Made by a program: the position numbers and the translations under genes. From NCBI GenBank assembly GCA_041402005.1, contig JAWKTB010000003.1, positions 310,001-374,000 on the forward strand: a stretch of 64,000 bases of DNA, written 5' to 3'. The notes under the pieces were generated by a model. It made no database searches. It was not told the DNA's origin and saw nothing but the letters and a program-made list of their open reading frames with translations. This DNA comes from JAJRXR01 sp041402005. GTDB taxonomy: Bacteria > Planctomycetota > Phycisphaerae > Phycisphaerales > UBA1924. Positions 53,489 through 60,713 of the stretch are shown piece after piece (position 1 is the stretch's first letter; each line of letters starts with the position of its first letter).

Positions 53489-54763
53489 ATGCTCGCCCAG
53501 CTTGCCATCTGTGTCTTGCCCGCCCTGGCGCCCTGCGTGCCCGAACTGGGCGGGGAGCAGACGTACCCGTCCGGCGTCAACGACCAGCGGATCGTCCTGG
53601 CCGACCTCGACGTCGACGGCGATCTCGACGCGGTCGTTGGCCTCTTCACCACGAATGGCGTGAACGTGATGTACGCCGACGGGATGGGCGGCTTCAACTC
53701 TCCCATCACCATCCCCGCCGGCGCGGGCGGCGGCGTCGCGGTCGGCGACCTCAACCACGACGGGCGCCCGGACATCGTGACTGCCAACGGGCTCAACGAC
53801 GACATCTCCGTGATCCTCGCCGACACGGACTTCTTCGGCGAGCAGGTCCGCTACCCCGCGGGCGATGGGCCCTCAAGCATCGCGATCGTGGACCTGAACA
53901 TGGACACACACCCGGACCTGGCTGTCAGCGCCGGGCTGGACGACACGCTGCGGATCTTTCTGGGCGACGGGACCGGCGCCTTCGCGGCGCAGCCCCCCAT
54001 CACGATCGACGACCTGCGCCAGGTGCTCGCCGCCGACTTCAACGCGGACGGGATCCCGGATCTCGTCTGCCCGCGCTCTTCGCCCTCGAAGGTGGACGTG
54101 CTGCTCGGTGTGGGCGACGGGACGTTCGAGACCCCGGTGAGCTACGACGCGGGCTTCGGCGCCAACTTCATCGCCCTGGGCGACCTCGACGAGAACGGGA
54201 CGATGGACATCGTTGTGGTGCACGGCGTCGTCAGCGTCCCGCCGACGGACGCGACGCTGAGCGTGCTGCTCGGCGGCGGTGACGGGACGTTCGCCCCGCC
54301 CGTGAGCTACACCGTCGGACAGCGTCCCCATTCGTGCGCCATCGCGGACCTCAACGGGGACGGGCATCTCGACGTCGTCGAGAGCAACATCGACACGAGC
54401 GAGCTGTCGGTGCTCTACGGCGTCGGGGACGGCACGCTCCAGCCCCAGGTCAGGATGCCCTTCGCGGGCCAGCCCACCTCGGTCGCCCTGGGGGACCTCG
54501 TGGGCGACGGGTTTCCCGACCTGGTCTTCCTCAACAATGCGAGCGGGGACGTGTCCGTCGTCCTCAACGCGTGCGACGCCGGGGGGTGCAACGAGGCGGA
54601 CCTCGCAGAGCCATTCGGGACGCTCGACTTCTCCGACGTGATCGCCTTCCTGACGGCGTTCGGGACGATGGGGGCGCCCGCGGACCTGGCGGAGCCATTC
54701 GGGACCTGGGACTTCTCCGACGTGATCGCCTTCCTGGGGGCGTTCGGCGTGGGGTGCCCCTGA
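53489..54763 (+). CDS. Secreted FG-GAP repeat protein with dockerin-like tail
   Basis: 424 residues, ATG 53489 with AGGAGGAA just upstream. Short signal peptide (MLAQLAICVLPALAPC). About six FG-GAP/VCBS repeats with calcium loops: LADLDVDGDLDAVVG, VGDLNHDGRPDIVTAN, ADFNADGIPDLVC, LGDLDENGTMDIVVV, IADLNGDGHLDVVES, LGDLVGDGFPDLVFL; together a beta-propeller like integrin alpha heads. Tail: TLDFSDVIAFLTAFGTM...TWDFSDVIAFLGAFGVGCP. Likely surface or matrix binding protein. Own transcription unit: terminators on both sides. Confidence 0.9.
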   Translation: MLAQLAICVLPALAPCVPELGGEQTYPSGVNDQRIVLADLDVDGDLDAVVGLFTTNGVNVMYADGMGGFNSPITIPAGAGGGVAVGDLNHDGRPDIVTANGLNDDISVILADTDFFGEQVRYPAGDGPSSIAIVDLNMDTHPDLAVSAGLDDTLRIFLGDGTGAFAAQPPITIDDLRQVLAADFNADGIPDLVCPRSSPSKVDVLLGVGDGTFETPVSYDAGFGANFIALGDLDENGTMDIVVVHGVVSVPPTDATLSVLLGGGDGTFAPPVSYTVGQRPHSCAIADLNGDGHLDVVESNIDTSELSVLYGVGDGTLQPQVRMPFAGQPTSVALGDLVGDGFPDLVFLNNASGDVSVVLNACDAGGCNEADLAEPFGTLDFSDVIAFLTAFGTMGAPADLAEPFGTWDFSDVIAFLGAFGVGCP

Positions 54764-54793
54764 AAGGTGGGGCGCCTCGAGAGTGCTGGGTCG

Positions 54794-54830
54794 CGCCCGG
54801 GCGGTGACGAGCCGTCCGGGCGTTTTCTTT
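54794..54830 (+). terminator. Intrinsic terminator after the FG-GAP protein
   Basis: CGCCCGGGCGG (54794-54804) pairs with CCGTCCGGGCG (54812-54822, one G-T pair), then TTTTCTTT. Confidence 0.9.
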
Positions 54831-54847
54831 GGGCGTAGCCTTGGGCG

Positions 54848-55779
54848 ATGAGCACGAGTGTGGCGGGCGTCGGGGAAGCGCCCCACGGGCTCGGGTGGGG
54901 CGCAAAGCTCCGCCTGGTCGGGGCGGACATCAAGCTGGCGCACTCGGTGTTTGCGCTCCCGTTCGCGCTGCTGGCGGCGTTCCTGGTCGCGGGGGAGCGC
55001 GAGGCGGGGGGGATCGACTGGGGTCGATTCGCCGGCCAGCTCGTCCTCGTCGTCGCCTGCATGTTCTTCGCGCGGACCTGGGCGATGGTCGTCAACCGGG
55101 TCGCGGATCGGGAGATCGACGCCGCGAACCCGAGGACGTCTCGTCGGGCGTTCGCGGTCGGGCTCCTGGTGCGCGACGGCGCTGCGGTGATGGCCGGGCG
55201 CGCGCTGGCGTTCGTCGCGTGCTGCTCGCCTCTTCTGGGTCTCTTGCCAACCCATGGCCCGTCCTGCTGTCCTGGGTCGTGCTCGCATGGATCGCGTTCT
55301 ACTCGTTCACGAAGCGGTTCACGTGGCTCTGTCATGTCTTCCTGGGCGGGGCGTTGGCGGGTCAGTCCGATCGCCGCGGCGATCGCGGTGGGGCGGTCCT
55401 GATGCGCCGATCGGCGTGCTTTGGCTGTCGGCGATGGTCCTCGTCTGGCGTCGCCGGCTTTGACGTGATCCGCTGCTGCAGGATCTGGAACGACCGTGAG
55501 CGAGGCTCAAGAGCGTGCCGGCGTTCGGGTTGCGGCGCGGTCTGGATCAGCCGCGTTGCACGCGGGCGCCGTCGTGGCTCTGCTGGCGGCATGGTGGGTC
55601 GATCCCAGGCTCGCGTGGGTCTTCCTCGCGGGGGTCGGCTGTCGCGGGTGTGCTCGTTTGGGAGCATCTCGTGATTGCCAGGCGAGGGCGGGCCGGGATC
55701 CCTCATGGCCTTCTTCACGCTCAACGGCGTGGTCGCGCTCGTGCTCGGGGGCGCGGGCGTCGTCGACGTGCTCATGTGA
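54848..55779 (+). pseudogene. ubiA: UbiA-type prenyltransferase with about nine frameshifts
   Basis: Starts normally (54848) as a 4-hydroxybenzoate-type polyprenyltransferase: IKLAHSVFALPFALLAAFL and the first Asp-rich motif NRVADREIDAANPRTSRRA. From about 55205 the homology hops between frames: LANPWPVLLSWVVLAWIAFYS, SPIAAAIAVG, DAPIGVLWLSAMVLVW, VAGFDVI, LQDLE, DRERG, LKSVPAFGLRRGLD, SAALHAGAVVALLAAWW, AVAGVLVWEHLVIARRGRAG, and finally MAFFTLNGVVALVLGG to the stop at 55779. Residues are well conserved in every fragment; the lesions are indels within 500 nt. Either fresh decay or a badly resolved stretch of assembly. An intact enzyme would prenylate the quinone ring. Confidence 0.85.
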
Positions 55780-55802
55780 AGCCTTACGCAGAGGATCACG
55801 CC

Positions 55803-56366
55803 ATGCCCCGCGACGACGCGTCCGCCCAGCTCTTGAAGGCCCAGGACCGATTCATCGACGCCTGGGGTCGGATGGGGTCGGTCTGGGGGATCTCGCGGAC
55901 AATGGCGGAGGTGCACGCGCTCCTGTTCGTGACGGGCGATGCGATGGGCGCCGACGAGATCATGGAGCGGTTGCACATCAGCCGGGGCAACGCGTCGATG
56001 TCGCTTCGGGCCTTGGTCGAGTGGGGGGTGATCGCCAAGGCGCGCAAGCGTGGCGAGCGCCGGGACTACTTCGAGGCCGAGCAGGATGTGTGGGCGATGT
56101 TCCGCGCGATCCTGAGGGAGCGCGTGAAGCGAGAGGTCGAGCCTCTGCTCGAGTCGCTCAAGGAAGTGCGTGAGTTGACGCCGACGGGCGGGCGCGACGC
56201 GCACGCCTCCGCCCGCGCCCTCGATGAGCGGCTGGCGGAGATGCAGGAGGTCTTCGAGCTGGTCGCGATGCTCGGCGAGCGCTTCGCGGGTCCGAGCGGC
56301 CAGGGCCTCCAGGCGGCGGCCAAGCTGCTCGCCAAGGCGACGCTCGACAAGGCCAAGGATCGGTGA
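55803..56366 (+). CDS. GbsR/MarR-family transcriptional regulator
   Basis: 187 residues, ATG 55803, 23 nt after the ubiA remnant. Winged HTH: SVWGISRTMAEVHALLFVTGDAMGADEIMERLHISRGNASMSLRALVEWGVI, then KARKRGERRDYFEAEQDVWAMFRAI (wing and the GbsR-typical D..E....F). The helical C-terminal half (residues 95-185) is for dimerisation. GbsR-type proteins respond to small molecules and often control osmolyte or export genes; the target here is unknown, possibly the adjoining prenyltransferase. Confidence 0.85.
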   Translation: MPRDDASAQLLKAQDRFIDAWGRMGSVWGISRTMAEVHALLFVTGDAMGADEIMERLHISRGNASMSLRALVEWGVIAKARKRGERRDYFEAEQDVWAMFRAILRERVKREVEPLLESLKEVRELTPTGGRDAHASARALDERLAEMQEVFELVAMLGERFAGPSGQGLQAAAKLLAKATLDKAKDR

Positions 56367-56439
56367 CGCTCGATCCGGGTCTCAGACCCCCCTACGACCC
56401 CTCGCGCGAGTGAGAGGGTCCGGGCGAGTGCGCTCGCAC

Positions 56440-56529
56440 GTTCGAACACGAAGGTCGCGAAGGGCTCGAAGGGAAATGGAAATGAATCGACTTCGAGACC
56501 TTCGCGCTCTTCGCGATCTTCGAGTTCAA
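56440..56529. repeat. Hairpin element sharing a 19-mer with the composite palindrome at 29.6 kb
   Basis: Contains GAACACGAAGGTCGCGAAG (56444-56462), identical to 29634-29652. The left arm (56440-56472) and the right arm (56491-56529, CTTCGAG...CTTCGCGATCTTCGAG) form a long imperfect hairpin. It lies in the 230-nt gap between the convergent GbsR-type gene and the HTH-membrane gene. Confidence 0.75.
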
Positions 56530-56543
56530 CCCCGGTGCGCATG

Positions 56544-56568
56544 AAAAACCCCTCGCGTGGGCGAGGGG
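56544..56568 (-). terminator. Intrinsic terminator of the HTH-membrane protein gene
   Basis: Read on the minus strand: CCCCTCGC, a 4-nt loop, GCGAGGGG, then TTTTT (A-tract 56544-56548; stem 56549-56556 with 56561-56568). It lies 28 nt after the stop of the minus-strand gene. Confidence 0.9.
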
Positions 56569-56596
56569 CTGTGTGGGTCCGTGTCGATGTCAGGGG

Positions 56597-57421
56597 TCAG
56601 CTTTTGCGCAGGGCTGCCCAGCCGATGCCGGCGAAGATGAGCACGAGGACGAGCGCGCCGCCGAGCACCATGTAGACGCTGCCGGTGAGGCCGGCGAGGA
56701 CGCCCGAGGAGCCGGCCAGGCCCAGGATCGTGACGCCGAGAGTGGCGGCGAGGATGATGACCATCGCCAGCGCCAGCCCACCGGCCAGGCCCGACCAGGG
56801 CCCGTCGTAGGCCTCTTGGGCGGGCATGAGCGCCGCCTGGGCCGCGGCTTGCGTCCCGCCGAACTCCGGCTCGCCCGCGGACTCAAAGAGCGCGCCGCCA
56901 GAGGCCGCCGCGATCGCGGAGCCACCGATGGCGCTCTCGCCCGCGTCGGAGCCCTCGTCGCCGTAGACGTCCTCGAGGAGGTTCGCCCCGAGCGACGTGT
57001 CGTCGGGCTCGAGCGTGAGCTGCGCGAGGCCCGAGCCCGAGGCGCTCGAGTCCATGCTCAGGTCCGGGATGTTGACGGCGCCCGTGACGAGCGTGTCTGC
57101 CGACGGGTCGGCCTGCTCGTCCGCGTCGGGGTCGAAAATGCTGATGCCGGTGGACTCGCCCGAGCTCTCGACGGCGAACGCGGAGCCTGAGCCGGAGGAC
57201 GAGAGGCTGATGGGCTCGAGTTCGGAGCTCTCGGCGAGGGTGATGTCCGCGTCCTCGTCGCCCCCGCCCGCGAGCAGATCGACCTGGTCGACCTTGAAGA
57301 CGAGGCGGTCGCGGTCGCGGAACTCCTGGAGCTGCCCGCTCTCGGCGAGGGCCTGGACCTCGTCCTCGGACATGCCGAGGCGTTGGGCGGCCTCCTCGAG
57401 CGTGTAGAACATCTTGGCCAT
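56597..57421 (-). CDS. HTH-domain protein with C-terminal membrane helices
   Basis: 274 residues, ATG 57421; 13 upstream codons are dropped because MAKMFYTLEEAAQRLGMSEDEV is a clean domain start. Residues 3-48 are a MerR/excisionase-like (HTH_17) domain: YTLEEAAQRLGMSEDEVQAL...FRDRDRLVFKVDQVDLL. Then about 150 residues rich in Ser, Asp, Glu, Gly and Ala, probably disordered, followed by two or three TM helices (GLAGGLALAMVIILAATLG; VYMVLGGALVLVLIFAGIG). The combination is something I associate with planctomycetes; role unknown, perhaps a membrane-tethered regulator. Confidence 0.75.
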   Translation of the reverse strand: MAKMFYTLEEAAQRLGMSEDEVQALAESGQLQEFRDRDRLVFKVDQVDLLAGGGDEDADITLAESSELEPISLSSSGSGSAFAVESSGESTGISIFDPDADEQADPSADTLVTGAVNIPDLSMDSSASGSGLAQLTLEPDDTSLGANLLEDVYGDEGSDAGESAIGGSAIAAASGGALFESAGEPEFGGTQAAAQAALMPAQEAYDGPWSGLAGGLALAMVIILAATLGVTILGLAGSSGVLAGLTGSVYMVLGGALVLVLIFAGIGWAALRKS

Positions 57422-57540
57422 GTCGGCGAGCCTCCCCGCTGTGGGTGCTTGGGGGCCCACCCCTCACCGGCGGGCCTCCCCCAATGGTACGCCCGGGTCT
57501 GGGGCGGGTTCCGGGGGTTCTCGGGGGCGGTGGGGGGGGT

Positions 57541-57626
57541 TGACCCGAGGCTTCGAGGACTCAGCCTCGGCGTCCAGTCATGCGGACGCCGAGTCTGAGC
57601 GAGTCTTCGAGCGAAGGCTCGGGTCA
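57541..57626. repeat. Long imperfect inverted repeat next to the S24 repressor stop
   Basis: TGACCCGAG (57541-57549) pairs with CTCGGGTCA (57618-57626), and CTCGGCGTCC (57566-57575) with GGACGCCGAG (57584-57593); the parts between match imperfectly. It lies 15 nt past the stop of the repressor gene, so it probably serves as its 3' hairpin; no T-run. Confidence 0.7.
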
Positions 57627-57640
57627 CTCGTCCAGACCCC

Positions 57641-58531
57641 TCAGGGCTGGATCGAGCGCGTGACGGAGACCGCCGGGTACAGACCCGCGACCTGCTCGCG
57701 GGGGACCACCCGAGGCGGGTACTCGGGGTTCACCGGCTGGATCCTGATCAGCTCGGCGCCCCCCTCGCCCGACTCGAAATACACCCGCTTGAAGGTGCTC
57801 TCGTGGTCGGGCTCGAGACGGACGAAGCAGTCGGCGCCCTGGCGGACGTCCCTCGCCGGGCTGAAGACGACGATGTCCCCCTCGCGGTAGTCGGGCTCCA
57901 TCGAGTCGCCGACGACGCGGGCGGCAAAGGCGTCCGGGTCGTGCAGGTCCGGGCAGCGGACGTACTCGTCGGCGACTCGTGCCGGGTAGCCCATGTCCGT
58001 GAAGTCGGTCGGGTAGCCCGCGCTCACGGAGTTGATCAGTGGAACTTCGAGGGGGAGGGCGACGTGCGCCGGCTCGTCGCTCATGGGCGCGAGCGTTTCG
58101 ACCAGGCGACGCAGCTCTCCCGACTTGAACGCCTCGTCGAGCGAGCCCGAGCCCGCGGCGGCAAGATCGGCGAGGCGCCTGACGAGGCGCCGCTCGCTCT
58201 GCAGCTGCGCGAGATCGCGCTTCAGCGTGGGCGGCGTCCGCTCCCAGCCCGCCGCGCTGACCAGACGCCCGCGTGGCAGGTCGAGCGCTTGCTCGAGCGC
58301 CGCCAGGATCGTGTCGCTGGGCGGGCCGCGACGAGCGTTCTCTACCTGCGACAGGTACCCCTTGGCGCATCCGACGCGCGCGGCGAGATCATCGAGCGTG
58401 AGCGAGAGCTGGCGACGCCGAGTGCGGATGAGCGAGGCGACGCCGGGCTCACCTGAACCTGACGAAGGTTCGGGCGCCTTCGATCCAGCAGCGGCTGACC
58501 GCCCCCGTGCGCTGGTTTCTTGATCTCCCAT
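57641..58531 (-). CDS. Phage-type XRE-S24 repressor (LexA/CI-like, self-cleaving)
   Basis: 296 residues with start ATG 58531 (AAGGTG ribosome site; a further in-frame ATG at 58618 lies inside the promoter). XRE HTH at about 34-85 (RRRQLSLTLDDLAARVGCAKGYLSQVENARRGPP). S24 peptidase domain at the C-terminus: SAGYP with the Ala171-Gly172 cleavage pair, VVGDSMEPDYREGDIVVF with nucleophile Ser210, and STFKRVYF with Lys248. Distances Gly172-Ser210 and Ser210-Lys248 (38 each) are close to LexA (about 35 and 37). It should therefore be inactivated by RecA-stimulated autoproteolysis. It faces the double-HTH gene across a shared operator. Confidence 0.88.
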   Translation of the reverse strand: MGDQETSARGRSAAAGSKAPEPSSGSGEPGVASLIRTRRRQLSLTLDDLAARVGCAKGYLSQVENARRGPPSDTILAALEQALDLPRGRLVSAAGWERTPPTLKRDLAQLQSERRLVRRLADLAAAGSGSLDEAFKSGELRRLVETLAPMSDEPAHVALPLEVPLINSVSAGYPTDFTDMGYPARVADEYVRCPDLHDPDAFAARVVGDSMEPDYREGDIVVFSPARDVRQGADCFVRLEPDHESTFKRVYFESGEGGAELIRIQPVNPEYPPRVVPREQVAGLYPAVSVTRSIQP

Positions 58532-58555
58532 ACAGACACCTTGCAAATGGTTCTC

Positions 58556-58618
58556 TTGCGAGCTATAACCGGTGGCGTGTTTACTCAATAGTAAACTCCG
58601 CTCGACGTCGTTTGTCAA
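58556..58618. promoter_or_regulatory. Back-to-back promoters sharing one palindromic operator
   Basis: Operator GTTTACT-CAAT-AGTAAAC (58579-58596), perfect 7-bp arms. Minus-strand promoter: TTGACA (58618-58613), 17-bp spacer, TTTACT (58595-58590). Plus-strand promoter: TTGCGA (58556-58561), 18-bp spacer, TTTACT (58580-58585). Both -10 boxes are operator half-sites, so one bound dimer would shut both. The segment 58535-58620 is clearly AT-richer than its surroundings. Binding by the adjacent XRE-S24 protein is inferred. Confidence 0.75.
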
Positions 58619-58651
58619 CCACGAAACACCCGGGATGCGGGGGGAAGAGGC

Positions 58652-59110
58652 ATGGCGAGTCGCGGGAAAGGGCAGGGAGACGGAGATGGGTATGGGACCT
58701 TCTCACCGTCGGAGGCGACGGATCTCCGCCGGAAGCGTCGACGGGAGTTGGTGGAGCGGATCGTGGAACGGTCGGACCTGCTCTCTCCCGCGGACCGGGC
58801 CCTGGTCCACGCCCACTACCGCGACGGACGGAGCGTCGTGGAGATCGCGCGCCTGGGTGGGGGCTCGCCCCGGTCGCTCAGGCGTCGTCTCAAGCGCGTC
58901 GTCGAGCGCGAGCTGGATCCGCTGTTCGCGTTCGTCGCACGTCGTCGCGGGTCGTGGTCGGGCACGCGCCGGCGCGTCGCGACCTCGCTTGTGCTCGAGG
59001 GGCGCTCGATGCGAGAGACGGGTGAGCGCCTTGGCCTGAGCTTGCACACGGTCCGCCGGCATCACGACGCGGTGCGGGCGCTCTTCGAGTCCGAGTCGGC
59101 TGGGGCGTGA
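58652..59110 (+). CDS. Double-HTH (sigma region 4-like) regulator
   Basis: 152 residues, ATG 58652 (GGGGGAAGAGGC upstream). Basic protein with two helix-turn-helix segments: SPADRALVHAHYRDGRSVVEIARLGGGSPRSLRRRLKRVV (sigma-70 region-4-like) and ATSLVLEGRSMRETGERLGLSLHTVRRHHDAVRAL (second HTH). No region 2, so not a complete sigma factor. First gene of the unit controlled by the S24 repressor; the next gene starts 4 nt after its stop. It could be the activator of the downstream genes, like small late regulators of phages (inference). Confidence 0.75.
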   Translation: MASRGKGQGDGDGYGTFSPSEATDLRRKRRRELVERIVERSDLLSPADRALVHAHYRDGRSVVEIARLGGGSPRSLRRRLKRVVERELDPLFAFVARRRGSWSGTRRRVATSLVLEGRSMRETGERLGLSLHTVRRHHDAVRALFESESAGA

Positions 59111-59113
59111 TCG

Positions 59114-60469
59114 ATGTCGCGGGGGGGCGGGGATCGGGGGCCGAGTGCGCGCGTTCGGCGTGCCGTGGCGCCGTTCGGGATCACGCTGGAGGGGATGGCG
59201 TGTGACGCGCCCCACCCGGATCACGGGGCGCTGGCGCGCCTCGAATCGCTCAGGGATGGGCGTGTCGCGTTGGTGAGCGGGGCGAGCGGATGTGGCAAGT
59301 CGACGTTGTTGCGCGCCCTGATCGAGTCGGCGCGTGCACGCGGGCAGCGCGTGGAGACGGTGGGCGCGGGCGCCTTCTCGCGATCGAGACGTCCGGCGAT
59401 CGAGGTTGTCGGGGGCTCGCTGGAGACGGCGCTGGGCGCGATGGGCAGCGCCGGGCTCGGCGAGGCGGCGCTGCTCGCGCGAGAGGCGCGGCGATTGTCC
59501 GAGGGGGAGCGGTGGCGGTTGACGCTGGCAAAGGCGATGGTCGGCGCGCACGCGGGGCGGGGCCGGGCTTGGGTGATCGCCGACGAGTTCTGTTCCACCC
59601 TTGATCGCGCGACCGCCGAGAGCGTGGCGGTGTGCGTGCGCCGCTGGGCGTCGCGCCGCCCGGGCGTGCGAGTCGTGTGCGCGACGGCCCACGAGGACAT
59701 GGCGGGGCTGCTCCGCCCGGACTTGCACGTGCATGTCTCGCTCGAGGGAGAGGCGCAGGTCGTGGATGGGCGCCCGCGTCGGCGGGGCATTGTGCGGATC
59801 GAGGAGGGCGCGATCGAGGACTACGACGCGCTGGGCGATCGACATTACCGGGGCGGGCGACCGGCGACCTGGACGCGCGTGCTGCGGGCGTGGCGGCGCA
59901 CGGTGCACGGGCGTCTGCTCGCGGGGGTGCTGGTGGTGAGCCGCCCGACGCTCAACGCGGCGTGGCGCGACCAGCCCTGGCCCGGGCGGTACACGACGGG
60001 GTCGCTGCGGGCGCGGGCGCACCGGATCAATCGGGAGCTGCGCTGCATCTCGCGGGTGGTGGTCGAGCCGCGATCGCGCGGGATGGGGATCGCGCGCCGC
60101 CTCGTCGAGGCGTACCTGGACAACCCGCAGACGCCGGCGACCGAGGCGCTGGCGGCGATGGGGGCGGTATGCCCCTTCTTCGAGCGGAGCGGGATGCGGG
60201 CGTACCGCGTGGGGATACGTCGGGCGGACGCGCGTCTCGAGGATGCGCTGGCGCACGCCGGTTTCTCGCCGGATGAGTTGCTCGTCGGCGAGCGAGCGGA
60301 CGATGCGGCGCGTGACGCGTTCGTTCGGCGGGAGCTGCGGCGGTGGGCGAACGTGTCGCGCGCGACACGGGGCGTGCTCGGGGAGAGCTGGGGCCAGATG
60401 GCGCGGGCGGCGGGGGCGCGCCTGGCGGCGAGGGCGATCGGGTACGCGCACGTGGTGGGCGGGATGTGA
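59114..60469 (+). CDS. ABC-type ATPase fused to GNAT acetyltransferase domain (COG2401-like)
   Basis: 451 residues, ATG 59114. ATPase half: GASGCGKST (56-64, Walker A), LSEGE (128-132, signature-like), WVIADEF (153-159, Walker B with Asp157/Glu158), STLDRATAE (D-loop) and CATAHED (His193). GNAT half (about 225-365): DALGDRHYRGGRPATW, AGVLVVSRPTL, the acyl-CoA loop VVVEPRSRGMGIARRLVEAYL (R/QxxGxG), and ALAAMGAVCPFFERSGMRAYR. A soluble ABC ATPase joined to an acetyltransferase is the COG2401 architecture, function unknown. No transporter partner. The stop overlaps the start of the next gene (TGATG). Confidence 0.8.
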   Translation: MSRGGGDRGPSARVRRAVAPFGITLEGMACDAPHPDHGALARLESLRDGRVALVSGASGCGKSTLLRALIESARARGQRVETVGAGAFSRSRRPAIEVVGGSLETALGAMGSAGLGEAALLAREARRLSEGERWRLTLAKAMVGAHAGRGRAWVIADEFCSTLDRATAESVAVCVRRWASRRPGVRVVCATAHEDMAGLLRPDLHVHVSLEGEAQVVDGRPRRRGIVRIEEGAIEDYDALGDRHYRGGRPATWTRVLRAWRRTVHGRLLAGVLVVSRPTLNAAWRDQPWPGRYTTGSLRARAHRINRELRCISRVVVEPRSRGMGIARRLVEAYLDNPQTPATEALAAMGAVCPFFERSGMRAYRVGIRRADARLEDALAHAGFSPDELLVGERADDAARDAFVRRELRRWANVSRATRGVLGESWGQMARAAGARLAARAIGYAHVVGGM

Positions 60470-60702
60470 TGGGGAAGGAAGCAAAGAGAAGCCGAGGGAG
60501 GGCCGGTTGGAAACCGGCCCCACCGGGGGGAGCGGGATGCGGGGGCGTGCCCGCGCCGAGGGATGCGGGGGATGCGGGGGAGTTGCCCCACGCGTTGACG
60601 TTCTTCCTGACGTCGGCGCAGCGGACGGCGGTGCTACGGGCGCTGCGGCGGGTGGACGAGGATCGGGCGCGGGCGCTTTTGCGTGTGCTCGGGGTGGGGT
60701 AG
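60469..60702 (+). CDS. Tiny protein between ABC-GNAT and terminase
   Basis: 77 residues, ATG 60469, overlapping the preceding TGA by one base. Residues 11-21 (RAGWKPAPPGG) are translated from a TGGAA-loop repeat. The likely conserved part is the C-terminal HALTFFLTSAQRTAVLRALRRVDEDRARALLRVLGVG, a short helical segment. No known family. The position directly before a large terminase is where small-terminase-like genes sit, but it is too short for a typical TerS and shows no HTH. Real start could be later. Confidence 0.5.
   Translation: MGKEAKRSRGRAGWKPAPPGGAGCGGVPAPRDAGDAGELPHALTFFLTSAQRTAVLRALRRVDEDRARALLRVLGVG
60501..60519. repeat. TGGAA-loop REP-like hairpin, copy 6 (inside coding sequence)
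   Basis: GGCCGGT (60501-60507), TGGAA, ACCGGCC (60513-60519), then CCACCGGGGGG. Same 7-bp stem as copy 4, 26 kb away. It lies within the tiny gene before the terminase. Confidence 0.8.
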
Positions 60703-60713
60703 GGGGTGAGTTG

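Noticed and set aside
54848..55779. Programmed ribosomal frameshifting in ubiA
   Set aside because: About nine shifts in mixed directions without slippery heptamers or pseudoknots; decay or sequence error is far likelier.
57438..57480. Seventh copy of the TGGAA-loop repeat
   Set aside because: It has GGGCCCACCCC-like flanks but lacks the TGGAA loop and a clean stem.
59114..60469. Calling the ABC-GNAT protein a Mom DNA-modification enzyme
   Set aside because: Only the general GNAT loop is shared; the strand order and fused ATPase fit COG2401 better. Kept as speculation only.
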